DNA from: Ruminococcaceae bacterium UBA3215
GTDB taxonomy: Bacteria > Bacillota > Clostridia > Oscillospirales > Ruminococcaceae
Assembly (NCBI GenBank): GCA_002363155.1
Contig: DEWH01000005.1
Coordinates: forward strand, 1-64,000
Direction: 5' to 3'
Length of the DNA: 64,000 nucleotides
The notes below the pieces were generated by a model. The model saw only the letters and a list, made by a program, of their open reading frames with translations. It was not told the origin of the DNA and did no database searches. This document shows, piece by piece, positions 1-7,650 of this stretch (positions within the stretch are counted from its first letter, which is position 1; the number at the start of each line of letters is the position of its first letter). A program made the translations under genes and the position numbers.

Positions 1-60
1 AAAAGTCTTTGGAAAGGGGTTTGGGGGAGAACCTTTCTTCAGAAAGGTTTCCCCCAAGTC
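1..60. repeat. Dispersed hairpin repeat, family B (copy 1)
   Basis: A GC-rich hairpin in which AACCTTTC and GAAAGGTT enclose a TTCA loop, flanked by GGGGG and CCCCC runs. The reverse complement of 12640-12722 has the same layout, including the AAAGTCTTT end, a GGGG run, GAGAACC and a TTCA loop. Both copies lie downstream of a gene and point the same way relative to it. There is no long T run, so it is a repeat rather than a classic terminator. Confidence 0.7.
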
Positions 61-117
61 TCGAGCGCAAGCGACCCTCTCGAGCGACAGCGACCTTCTC
101 GAGCGCAAGCGACTCAT
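60..117. repeat. Minisatellite of about 19 bp, three units
   Basis: Three tandem units of 19, 19 and 20 bp, each starting CTCGAGCG and containing AGCGAC. They lie directly beyond the stop codon of the minus-strand Abi gene and run into the family B hairpin. Function unknown. Confidence 0.75.
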
Positions 118-126
118 CTCGTGCAC

Positions 127-1032
127 TCACGGGTCGCGGATAAAGCTCTGCCAGTCGAGGGGGAAGCCGATATAAGACAGGTCTATGGCTTCGTCGTACT
201 CGGCGATGAGAAGTTCGAGCTTGGTGACGAAGGCGGTATTCCACACATCGCTGCGCGGATAGAGCCTTTTGAGGATTATCACATAATCGAACAGCGTGTT
301 CGAGATCGGGCGTGCAAGATCGGGCGGCTGCTTCGGTACAGCTGTCATGTTATTTGCGTAAAGTCTGTTATAGTGCGCACAGTGGTTGCGCAGTTCGGAC
401 AGGCAGATAAGCCAGTTCTCAACACACCGGTACGGCAGACCGAATGCGTTATCCGCTATCGCGCGCTTGTCCTCCGTTTTCAGATCGCTGTAAAAGCTGT
501 TGAGCAGCCCGAAGCTGAACAGCTCCATAATAACCCAGAGCGGGAATGCACCGCCGTACTTCTTCATGTGGTGGGTTACAAGCTGTTCGCCCGTGTTGTT
601 CTCGATAACGCGGTCGATCTTCTTCAGAAATTGCTTGTGGTTGTGGCGGGCGTCAAATCCCGACTCGTTCAGATATCCGAGCGCACCGTATTTCAGCGCA
701 TGGTAGTTGGAGATATTCGCGCGCATCGTTATCTCGACTTCCTCCAGCGCCGTAAGAAGCAGCGAGCGCAGAAGCCTGTCAAAATCATAGATGTGCATTA
801 CCGTCTCGAAACTCGTTCCGTCACGGTACTTGCTCTTTGTTTCGAGAAATACCGCAAAATAGTGCGCAAGCCGGTAGTAGTTTATATTCGACAAGGCACA
901 GACCGCATGATCCATATCCTCGATTATACAGCCCCTGCTGCGAAGCTTTTCTATCTGATCTTCGACAGTAGCCGGGCTTTTTACCCGCCGTACCTGAGTA
1001 TCGCGGATATCCCGGTCAGCACGGTTAGCCAT
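127..1032 (-). CDS. Abi family protein (AbiD/AbiF, HEPN-type)
   Basis: About 301 aa. The sequence matches the Abi_2 (AbiD/AbiF) family: an early NINYYRLAHY segment, a central DFDRLLRSLLL / EEVEITMRANI helix, and a late ELRNHCAHYNRLY motif. The last contains the R-N-H-x-x-H arrangement of HEPN ribonucleases. Family members have been linked to phage abortive infection and are presumed to cleave RNA; that role here is inference. I chose the ATG at 1032 because AAAGGA sits 9 nt before it, whereas the ATG nine bases upstream nearly touches that site. No antitoxin gene adjoins it. A sigma-A promoter lies at 1106-1134. Confidence 0.85.
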   Translation of the reverse strand: MANRADRDIRDTQVRRVKSPATVEDQIEKLRSRGCIIEDMDHAVCALSNINYYRLAHYFAVFLETKSKYRDGTSFETVMHIYDFDRLLRSLLLTALEEVEITMRANISNYHALKYGALGYLNESGFDARHNHKQFLKKIDRVIENNTGEQLVTHHMKKYGGAFPLWVIMELFSFGLLNSFYSDLKTEDKRAIADNAFGLPYRCVENWLICLSELRNHCAHYNRLYANNMTAVPKQPPDLARPISNTLFDYVIILKRLYPRSDVWNTAFVTKLELLIAEYDEAIDLSYIGFPLDWQSFIRDP

Positions 1033-1105
1033 GACTATCATTCCTTTCGGAAGAGAATGCGCCGTAAAGTACGCCGTGAGGCATCGTGAACGGTGCTATA
1101 CTGCT

Positions 1106-1134
1106 ATTATATTACTTTTTGCGGGCAATGTCAA
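1106..1134 (-). promoter_or_regulatory. Promoter for the Abi gene
   Basis: On the minus strand TTGACA (1129-1134), a 17-bp spacer and TATAAT (1106-1111). Both hexamers match the consensus perfectly. Confidence 0.8.
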
Positions 1135-1164
1135 TCAAATATCGTGCAATATGCAAAAAAGGTA

Positions 1165-1193
1165 GTGACAAATCGGAGAAAATGTGTTATAAT
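1165..1193 (+). promoter_or_regulatory. Promoter for the Nudix gene
   Basis: GTGACA (1165-1170), 17 bp, TATAAT (1188-1193), about 69 bases before the Nudix start. It is divergent from the Abi promoter. Confidence 0.7.
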
Positions 1194-1261
1194 ATATATA
1201 ATTTACAGCAGAACGCGCGTGATCGGCGCGGCTGCTCCCATTATTCTGAAAGGACGAACCG

Positions 1262-1675
1262 ATGAATTACGAAAAATCCTGCGGCGCGGTAGTGTACAGG
1301 AAATTTCACGGCAATACCGAAATACTGCTTATCCGCCATATCAAATCGGGATATTGGTCTTTCCCGAAAGGTCATGTCGAAAAAGGCGAGACCGAGATCG
1401 AAACTGCCGAGCGTGAAATAAAGGAGGAAACCAATATTGATGTCCTTATCGACAGCGGCTTCCGTGAGACTGTCACTTTCAGTCCGCGCAAGGACACCAG
1501 CAAGACCGTCGTTTACTTTGTAGGCAAGGCTATAAGCCGCGATGCAAAGCCCCAGCTCGATGAGATCTCCGAGATGCGCTGGGTCGAGATAGATCAGGCA
1601 GCCTCGTTCCTTACATACGAAAACGACAAGATCATAGCGCATAAAGCACGCGCTTTCATTGCCCTTATGAAATGA
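1262..1675 (+). CDS. Nudix hydrolase, Ap4A-hydrolase-like
   Basis: 137 aa, a single Nudix domain over its whole length. The Nudix box is complete at residues 39-61 (GHVEKGETEIETAE then REIKEET), giving the G, E and REXXEE metal ligands. The sequence before it (YWSFPKGHVEKGE) is typical of the bis(5'-nucleosyl)-tetraphosphatase-like branch, so cleavage of Ap4A or a similar nucleoside diphosphate is the best guess. The true substrate cannot be read from sequence. The ATG at 1262 follows AAAGGA by 7 nt. The gene has its own promoter and terminator and seems monocistronic. Confidence 0.9.
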   Translation: MNYEKSCGAVVYRKFHGNTEILLIRHIKSGYWSFPKGHVEKGETEIETAEREIKEETNIDVLIDSGFRETVTFSPRKDTSKTVVYFVGKAISRDAKPQLDEISEMRWVEIDQAASFLTYENDKIIAHKARAFIALMK

Positions 1676-1689
1676 GCGCCCGCAAGTCA

Positions 1690-1734
1690 GCCGTTCCCTG
1701 AGGCAGTGTTGCCGGAAGGAACGGCAGTTTTTTT
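1690..1734 (+). terminator. Rho-independent terminator after the Nudix gene
   Basis: GCCGTTCC (1690-1697) pairs with GGAACGGC (1718-1725), followed by AG and seven T. Confidence 0.9.
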
Positions 1735-1766
1735 GCAAGGACATGAAAAAAATTATGCGAAAACAG

Positions 1767-1795
1767 GTGACAAAACAGAAAAAATATGATATAAT
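1767..1795 (+). promoter_or_regulatory. Promoter for the HD-GYP gene
   Basis: GTGACA (1767-1772), 17 bp, TATAAT (1790-1795). It is the same -35 variant as at the Nudix gene. Confidence 0.75.
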
Positions 1796-1833
1796 AAAAT
1801 ATGTTGATATTTTGCAGGAAAGGAGTGTCGCTA

Positions 1834-2937
1834 ATGGCAGAATCTTCTTCCATGAAGATCAGGGTAGAGGAACTTGAATCCGGTATGGTCACAGCCGATA
1901 ATGTTATCGAGCCCGGTACCGACAGAGTGCTTCTCCTCAAGGGAACTACCCTCGACAGCGTTATGATCTTCAACCTCAAAGAGCGCTACAACGTCGGCGA
2001 GGTGTTTATCAGAAAAAATTTCAGCGCTTCCACCATTTCCGCGGAGATGCGCGCCGAAATAGATATCCACCAGTCGCTAAGCACGCTGAAAGATGTCTTT
2101 GGCTCTGACGATGAAAAGCCGCTGAAAGAATTCACGAAAGAAGCTTCAAAACAGATCTCCAATGTAGCAAACGATCTTATAACAAGCCTGTACGCCGATG
2201 ACAATATTCTGCTGAAGATGCACCAGCTCCAGTCATACGACGACTATACATACAAGCACTGCCTGCGTGTGGCGATGATGTCGGTCACGATAGGAAAAAG
2301 TCTCGATCTTCCGCGCAGCAAGATGCGCGATCTCTGCGAGGCGGCGCTCCTGCATGATATAGGCAAGCGCACCATAGATATCGACATAATAAGAAAGCCC
2401 GGACGGCTCACCGATGATGAGTTCACCGCTATTAAAAAGCACCCCCAGAACGGCTATATACTTCTCCGCAAGAACGGCGGGTATTCGGAAGAGATAATGA
2501 ACGCCGTGCTGATGCATCATGAAAAGTTCGACGGCACCGGCTATCCTCTCGGTCTCAAAGGCGAGCAGATAACCTATCTCGCAAGGATAATCACAGTCGC
2601 CGATGTGTATGACGCCCTTACTTCCAACAGACCTTACCGCCAGCCGTGGAGCGTTGCCGAAGCCGAGGAGTTTATGATGGGCGGCGCCAACACCCACTTC
2701 GACTATGATATAATCACCGCGTTCCTGAACGCGTTCGCGCCGTATCCGGTAGGCGAAAATGTTATACTGAGCGACGGCAGGCACGCCGTGGTCATCAGCA
2801 ACAACTCCAATGTCCTGCGCCCGGTGATAAGACTTACGGACGAGGGCGAGGGAGACGAAGTGATAGACCTTTACAACAATTTCAAGTACCTTACGCTGTC
2901 AATAAAGTCGCTCGATAAAGACGGTATAAATGAGTAA
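1834..2937 (+). CDS. HD-GYP domain c-di-GMP phosphodiesterase
   Basis: 367 aa. An N-terminal region of about 120 residues of unassigned fold is followed by an HD-GYP domain. The domain shows the signature histidines (YKHCLRVAM), LLHDIGK near residue 175, HHEKFDGTGYP near 227 and ARIITVADVYDALTSNRPYR. HD-GYP enzymes hydrolyse cyclic di-GMP to pGpG/GMP with a two- or three-iron centre, and all key motifs are intact. I chose the ATG at 1834 because AAGGAG precedes it; an in-frame ATG at 1801 falls too close to the promoter. It probably lowers c-di-GMP, opposing the two GGDEF proteins nearby. Aspartokinase follows by 28 bp. Confidence 0.93.
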   Translation: MAESSSMKIRVEELESGMVTADNVIEPGTDRVLLLKGTTLDSVMIFNLKERYNVGEVFIRKNFSASTISAEMRAEIDIHQSLSTLKDVFGSDDEKPLKEFTKEASKQISNVANDLITSLYADDNILLKMHQLQSYDDYTYKHCLRVAMMSVTIGKSLDLPRSKMRDLCEAALLHDIGKRTIDIDIIRKPGRLTDDEFTAIKKHPQNGYILLRKNGGYSEEIMNAVLMHHEKFDGTGYPLGLKGEQITYLARIITVADVYDALTSNRPYRQPWSVAEAEEFMMGGANTHFDYDIITAFLNAFAPYPVGENVILSDGRHAVVISNNSNVLRPVIRLTDEGEGDEVIDLYNNFKYLTLSIKSLDKDGINE

Positions 2938-2965
2938 ACATATATAAAGAAAGGAACAACAGACA

Positions 2966-4282
2966 ATGGCAAAAGTAGTAAAATTCGGAGGAAGCTCGCT
3001 CGCCGACGCAAACCAGTTCCGTAAAGTCGCTGATATAATCAGAAGCGACAAGGAACGCAGATATGTGGTTCCAAGCGCACCCGGAAAGCGTTTCTCCGAT
3101 GACACAAAGGTAACGGATATGCTGTATAAGTGCTACGACGATGTTTGCGCAGGAGCAAACGCGGTAGCGGCATTCCTCCCGATCGCGGAGCGCTACAACG
3201 GCATTATTTCCGATCTCGGACTTACTATCTCGCTTGACCGCGAATACGAGGAGATCACCGACAACTTCACCAGGCGCGCGGGCAGAGACTATGCCGCAAG
3301 CCGCGGAGAGTACCTCAACGGCATTATCCTTGCGAACTACCTCGGCTTCAACTTCGTTGACGCTGCAAAGGGCATCTTCTTCAAGCCCAACGGCGAATTT
3401 GACGCGGAGCTTACCGATGCAACGCTTGCTTCTATCCTTGAGGGATATGACTGTGCAGTTATACCCGGATTCTACGGTGCCAACCCCGACGGCACTATAC
3501 GCACTTTCTCCCGCGGCGGAAGCGACTTCACCGGCTCGGTGGTTGCAAAGGCTATCGGTGCCGAGCTTTACGAGAACTGGACCGACGTACCGGGATTTGC
3601 CGTTGCAGACCCGCGTATCGTAAAGGATCCCCAGTTCATCGACGTTATCACATACAGAGAGCTCCGCGAGCTTTCGTACATGGGTGCGACGGTACTGCAC
3701 CAGGACGCTATCTTCCCGGTAAGAAACGCGAAGATCCCGATCAACATCAAGAACACAAATGACCCGTCGGCAAAGGGAACGATGATCGTTCCGGAAGCAC
3801 CCGAGGGCAAGAACGAGCATATAATCACAGGTATCGCCGGCAAGAAGAATTTCAGTGCCGTAGCGATAGAAAAGGACGAGATGAACGGCGAGATAGGCTT
3901 CCTCCGCCGCATACTCACCCTTATGGACGTTGAGAAGATAAACTTTGAGCATATCCCTACCGGAATCGACACGATGACGCTCATCATCGACAGCGATGAC
4001 CTCAAGGCTCACCCGAACTTTGTTGAGCGCGTAAAGGAAGTATCGGACCCGAACCATATCGAAGTCGAGGAAGGACTTGCGCTGATAGCAGTCGTAGGAC
4101 GCGGAATGAAGGCTACAAAGGGTACTGCTACCCGTATCTTCGCGGCTCTCTCCCATGCCAACATCAATATCAAGATGATCGACCAGGGCTCCTCCGAGCT
4201 TAATATCATCATCGGTATCAGGGAAGAGGACTTTGAAGAAGCTATCCGTGTTATCTACGATATGTTTATGCTGCAGGAATAA
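2966..4282 (+). CDS. lysC: Aspartate kinase
   Basis: 438 aa, monofunctional aspartokinase. It makes aspartyl-phosphate, the first step to lysine, diaminopimelate, threonine and methionine. The N-terminal VVKFGGSSLA binds ATP. SRGGSDFTGSVVAKA and WTDVPGFAVADPR are the substrate-binding and catalytic blocks. Two ACT regulatory domains fill about residues 300-438 (VGRGMKATKGTATRIFAAL and the C-terminal IIIGI strand), so feedback control by an amino acid is expected. The ribosome site is AAAGGAAC before the ATG. No lysine riboswitch was seen. It may be co-transcribed with the HD-GYP gene. Confidence 0.95.
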   Translation: MAKVVKFGGSSLADANQFRKVADIIRSDKERRYVVPSAPGKRFSDDTKVTDMLYKCYDDVCAGANAVAAFLPIAERYNGIISDLGLTISLDREYEEITDNFTRRAGRDYAASRGEYLNGIILANYLGFNFVDAAKGIFFKPNGEFDAELTDATLASILEGYDCAVIPGFYGANPDGTIRTFSRGGSDFTGSVVAKAIGAELYENWTDVPGFAVADPRIVKDPQFIDVITYRELRELSYMGATVLHQDAIFPVRNAKIPINIKNTNDPSAKGTMIVPEAPEGKNEHIITGIAGKKNFSAVAIEKDEMNGEIGFLRRILTLMDVEKINFEHIPTGIDTMTLIIDSDDLKAHPNFVERVKEVSDPNHIEVEEGLALIAVVGRGMKATKGTATRIFAALSHANINIKMIDQGSSELNIIIGIREEDFEEAIRVIYDMFMLQE

Positions 4283-4340
4283 GCCGGGAATGTCCCGCGG
4301 AGATCACGGGGTCTCCGAAAAAGATCAATGTAAAGAATAA

Positions 4341-4364
4341 TTCCCCCGCTTTACGGCGGGGGAA
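4341..4364 (+). terminator. GC-rich hairpin after lysC, weak terminator
   Basis: TTCCCCCG (4341-4348) pairs with CGGGGGAA (4357-4364). Only a short ATTT follows, so termination may be partial and some read-through into the next gene is likely. Confidence 0.5.
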
Positions 4365-4385
4365 ATTTGTAGAAGGAGAATAAAA

Positions 4386-4970
4386 ATGAAGCTTGAAAAC
4401 ATCAAAGTATATGACCTCGAAGAGAGCTTCAAGGCAAGCAAATACCCCATGGCAGTCGATACCGACGCGGTGAACGGAGATATTACGGAGCGTATAGTAA
4501 AGCTTGCTCAGTCCGGCAAGGGCGAAGGTCACGACCAGTTCATGACCGGCATACGCGTCGCATTCGACCTTACTTTCACGGTAAAGGCATGGACAGAAGC
4601 CGAAAGATACCGCTTCCTCGAGTTCGTTTCCAGCCAGTCAACAATGCACCGCATCGCAAAATTCGATCTCTCGAAGCAGTACTGCAAGTACGTCGATCCG
4701 CGCATGATCGAGATCATGAACGAGCTGAAAGACAGGTACAACGAGACACAGGATCCCGAGGACTACCTGCGGCTGCTGTACAGCAACCCCTGCGGATTTG
4801 AGCTTACCGCGCGCCTTACGACCAACTACCGCGCGCTGAAAACTATCTATTCACAGCGGAAGAACCACAGGCTCCCGGAATGGAGAGAGTTCTGCAAGGA
4901 GATAGAGAAGCTGCCCTATGCGAAGGAACTTATCGTAGGAAAGCAGAAAGAACCCGGAACCGACAAGTAA
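4386..4970 (+). CDS. Conserved protein of a phage/Firmicutes family, ThyX-like motif
   Basis: 194 aa with no named function. The sequence resembles a family I recall from Firmicutes phages and chromosomes. Shared hallmarks are an STMHR segment (residues about 83-87, followed by IAKFDLSKQY), a ...NYRALKTIYSQRKNHRLPEW... run and a C-terminal PYAKELI. The MHR...S..QY stretch is reminiscent of the RHR...S.RY motif of flavin-dependent thymidylate synthase ThyX, but several ThyX residues are missing, so no enzyme activity is claimed. A good AGAAGGAG site precedes the ATG. No other phage gene is near. The GH74 gene starts 11 bp after its stop. Confidence 0.6.
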   Translation: MKLENIKVYDLEESFKASKYPMAVDTDAVNGDITERIVKLAQSGKGEGHDQFMTGIRVAFDLTFTVKAWTEAERYRFLEFVSSQSTMHRIAKFDLSKQYCKYVDPRMIEIMNELKDRYNETQDPEDYLRLLYSNPCGFELTARLTTNYRALKTIYSQRKNHRLPEWREFCKEIEKLPYAKELIVGKQKEPGTDK

Positions 4971-4981
4971 AGGAGATGCTT

Positions 4982-7234
4982 ATGAAGAAAAGAACGCTGG
5001 CGGCGCTGCTTGCAGCGGCAATGGTGATGTCGGGCTGCGGCGGGAATACGGAAAGCACGGCACCCGCAGATACAGGCAGCAGTGCGGATAACGGCGGAAC
5101 GGAACAGTCTGCCGATACAAAGGAGCCGGAGATCACCGGCGCGGCTGCCGAGTACGAATGGGGAAACGTTCAGATCGTAGGCGGCGGTTATACCACGGGT
5201 ATAATCTATAACAAGGGTGAAGAGGGGCTGGTATATGCCAAGACGGATATCGGCGGTCTTTACCGGATGGACAAGAACACCGGCGGGAAATGGAAGCCGC
5301 TTACCGATATGTTCGGCAATGACCACTACAGCTACTACGGCATCGAGGGCGTAGCGACGGACGCGAAATCCCCGAACAAGGTCTATGCGCTGGTGGGAAT
5401 GTACGGGAACATGGAAGCCGCGGTGCTCTGCTCCGATGATTACGGCGATCACTGGAACATCACGCCTCTTGAATTCAATATGGGAGGAAACGAGCCCCAC
5501 AGACAGGCGAACCGCCTTGAACTTGACCCCCATGACAGCTCCGTGCTGTATCTCGGCTCCCGTCACGACGGGCTTTGGGTGAGCCGTGACAGCGGCGCTT
5601 CCTTCACGAAGGTGGCAAGCTTCCCCACGGACGGCAAGGGCTATTCCGAGGACGGCTACACATTCGGAGTTACGGCGATCGCGTTTGATCCGGCTTCTTC
5701 GGCAGACGGAGAACCCTGCAGGACGATTTATGTCGGCACGGGCGACAGGGTGATGTATGTGACGCATGACGCAGGGGAGACATGGGAAGTGCTTGAAGGC
5801 GCGCCGAAGTCTTTCCTTGCATCGCATATATATGTGCAGGGCGAGAACGTTTATTTTGCATTTACCGGCGAAGCCAACCCGTACAGACCGATCAAGGGCG
5901 CGATAAGGAAGTATAATTCGGGTACCGGAGAATGGACTGACATTACGCCGGACGACGTCGGGCACGGCTGGGGCGATATCGCGATAGACCCCAAGGATCC
6001 GGACACGCTGTATGTCAGCTCAATGGGCAGATACAAGGCAAACGAGGACGACAACATCTTCCGCTCCACCGACGGAGGTGCGACATGGGAGGGAATATTC
6101 GGCGGAGCCGATGACACCGAACGTCTGTTCAGCCTTGATTATTCGGCTGCACCGTGGCTTGACTGGGGCAGAGGGAACGCGATGCTCGGCTGGATGATGG
6201 GCGATATTGAAATAAACCCGTTTGACAGCAACGAGATAATGTACGGAACCGGTGCAACGATCTTCCACACCACGAACCTTACCGAATGGGGCAAGGAGAC
6301 GATAAATGTGGAGGTGAAGTGCGAGGGCCTTGAAGAGACCGCGGTGAACGTGGTCAAGGCGGCGAACTCGGACGAGATACGGCTTTACTCGGGAATGTGG
6401 GATATTGACGGATTCACTCACCGCGATGTTGACAAGGCACCGTCCCACATGAACGGGGACGGATTTATGACCAAGACGCTGAGCATAGCTTGTGCGTACA
6501 ATGCTCCGGAAGTTGCGGTGAGAACGGGCGAAGGCAATCTTCCGATATCCATAACCCGTGACGGCGGCGAGACATGGAAAAATGTCAAGAAGCCGAAGGA
6601 CGTGGGCGGCGACTGCGGAACGGCAGAGGTTAGCTGCAACGGCAATATCATCTACTGGACGAACACATCGGCTGCGGCGATATACTATACGAAGGACGAC
6701 GGTGAGACATGGGAGCGCTTTGAAAAGGCATTTGCGAGCCCGAAAATGGCAGCGGACTGCTTCAACGAGGATATCCTGTATGTTTACACGGGAACGGGAA
6801 TGTATGTGACATCGGACGGCGGCAAGACTTTCTCGAATTCGGATCAGTTCATACCGGACGGCTGCATTCCCACAGCGAGCCCCGAAAAGGAGGGCGATGT
6901 ATGGCTGAACACGGCTATGGGCGGTGTTTACCTGCTCACCGACTGCGGCAAGGGAACGCTCCAGCGCAAGAACATACAGTCCGCGAAAGCTTTTGCCATA
7001 GGAGCGGCGAAAGATGCGGAAAGCCCCATGACGCTGTATGCGCTCGGCACGAACGATGATATCTATGGTGTGTGGCGTTCGCTGGACAGCGGCGACACAT
7101 GGGAGCGCATAAACGACGACAGTCACCAGTTCGGCGCTACCGGCGGTTCCCTCGCAGCAGACCTGCGCACCTACGGTCAGATCTATTTCGGCACTAACGG
7201 CAGAGGTATCATCATGGGACGCCTCAAGAAGTGA
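4982..7234 (+). CDS. GH74-family xyloglucanase/endoglucanase lipoprotein
   Basis: 750 aa. It begins with a lipoprotein signal peptide ending in the lipobox VMSGC (Cys19), then a short Ser/Thr/Asp linker. The rest is two seven-bladed propellers with BNR/sialidase-type turns (SRDSGASF, STDGGATWEG, TKDDGETWERF, SLDSGDTWERI). VYAKTDIGGLYR (Asp near 88) fits the GH74 catalytic-base block, and WDIDGFTHRDVD (near 474) the second acidic block. GH74 enzymes cut xyloglucan or mixed glucans. This one is predicted to be tethered outside the membrane and has no dockerin or binding module. The ATG at 4982 follows AAAGGAG; the in-frame ATG upstream at 4880 lies inside the previous gene. The stop codon runs into the family A repeat. 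Confidence 0.9.
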   Translation: MKKRTLAALLAAAMVMSGCGGNTESTAPADTGSSADNGGTEQSADTKEPEITGAAAEYEWGNVQIVGGGYTTGIIYNKGEEGLVYAKTDIGGLYRMDKNTGGKWKPLTDMFGNDHYSYYGIEGVATDAKSPNKVYALVGMYGNMEAAVLCSDDYGDHWNITPLEFNMGGNEPHRQANRLELDPHDSSVLYLGSRHDGLWVSRDSGASFTKVASFPTDGKGYSEDGYTFGVTAIAFDPASSADGEPCRTIYVGTGDRVMYVTHDAGETWEVLEGAPKSFLASHIYVQGENVYFAFTGEANPYRPIKGAIRKYNSGTGEWTDITPDDVGHGWGDIAIDPKDPDTLYVSSMGRYKANEDDNIFRSTDGGATWEGIFGGADDTERLFSLDYSAAPWLDWGRGNAMLGWMMGDIEINPFDSNEIMYGTGATIFHTTNLTEWGKETINVEVKCEGLEETAVNVVKAANSDEIRLYSGMWDIDGFTHRDVDKAPSHMNGDGFMTKTLSIACAYNAPEVAVRTGEGNLPISITRDGGETWKNVKKPKDVGGDCGTAEVSCNGNIIYWTNTSAAAIYYTKDDGETWERFEKAFASPKMAADCFNEDILYVYTGTGMYVTSDGGKTFSNSDQFIPDGCIPTASPEKEGDVWLNTAMGGVYLLTDCGKGTLQRKNIQSAKAFAIGAAKDAESPMTLYALGTNDDIYGVWRSLDSGDTWERINDDSHQFGATGGSLAADLRTYGQIYFGTNGRGIIMGRLKK

Positions 7235-7400
7235 GAGAGCTTTGAGAGATTTTTGAGATTTTTGAGATTTTTGAGACGGGGCGCTGCCCCGAACCCCGCC
7301 AGCCCCCTTTGGAAAAGGGGGGCGGCGGACGCGCCGCGGCGAAATGCGCAGCGACATTCTTCTATTGACGGGGACGCCTCCTCGGTTAGTTATTCTCTTC
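7232..7400. repeat. Family A gene-end repeat, copy on the GH74 side
   Basis: The GH74 stop TGA is the first base triplet of a GAGAG(C/A)TTTTGAGA-type microsatellite. It is followed by GGGGCGCTGCCCC (palindrome) and CCGCCAGCCCCCTTT...AAAAGGGGGG. Next comes a block containing CGAAATGCGCAGCGACATTC and CCTCGGTTAGTTAT. That last block recurs almost unchanged at about 21096-21147. Confidence 0.85.
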
Positions 7401-7408
7401 AAAATACA

Positions 7409-7445
7409 AAAACAGCTTGCAGAAAATTCCTCTGTAAGCTGTTTT
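7409..7445. terminator. Bidirectional terminator between GH74 and mutase genes
   Basis: A 15-bp stem (7409-7423 with 7431-7445, one G-T pair). It has A-rich and T-rich flanks, so it works for both converging genes. Confidence 0.85.
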
Positions 7446-7449
7446 CTTT

Positions 7450-7650
7450 GTTATTATATGAACGGAATCTCCGCCAACCCCACTGCATTTCAGTCCGCGC
7501 TCGCCCATAGCTGTACGCTCTGAAATACTGCATTTGTTTAGGGGGTCAAGCCCCCTTTTCCAAAGGGGGCTTGCGGGGTTCGGGGCAGCGCCCCGTCTCA
7601 AAAGTCTCAAAAATCTCAAAAATCTCAAAAACTCTCTCTCAAAAGTCTTA
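7450..7650. repeat. Family A gene-end repeat, copy on the mutase side
   Basis: Read from the minus-strand mutase gene: stop, TTTTGAGAGAG-type microsatellite, GGGGCGCTGCCCC, a GCAAGCCCCCTTT/AAAGGGGGC hairpin, CCCCCTAAACAAATGCAGTA, then a tail ending AATGCAGTGGGGTTGGC. The tail recurs at about 21231-21300 in the same orientation relative to its gene, and at 63355-63433. Confidence 0.85.

Noticed and set aside
2938..2965. Lysine riboswitch before lysC
   Set aside because: Only 28 bases separate lysC from the gene in front, and none of the conserved L-box pieces is seen there or upstream.
2891..4156. 421-codon open frame on the minus strand across lysC
   Set aside because: It is the mirror of a well-conserved aspartokinase. 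The peptide is rich in Cys, Arg and Tyr with no family resemblance and no ribosome site.
6020..7402. 460-codon minus-strand frame across the GH74 gene
   Set aside because: Its sequence runs through the gene-end repeat and shows no motif; the plus-strand GH74 signatures are decisive.
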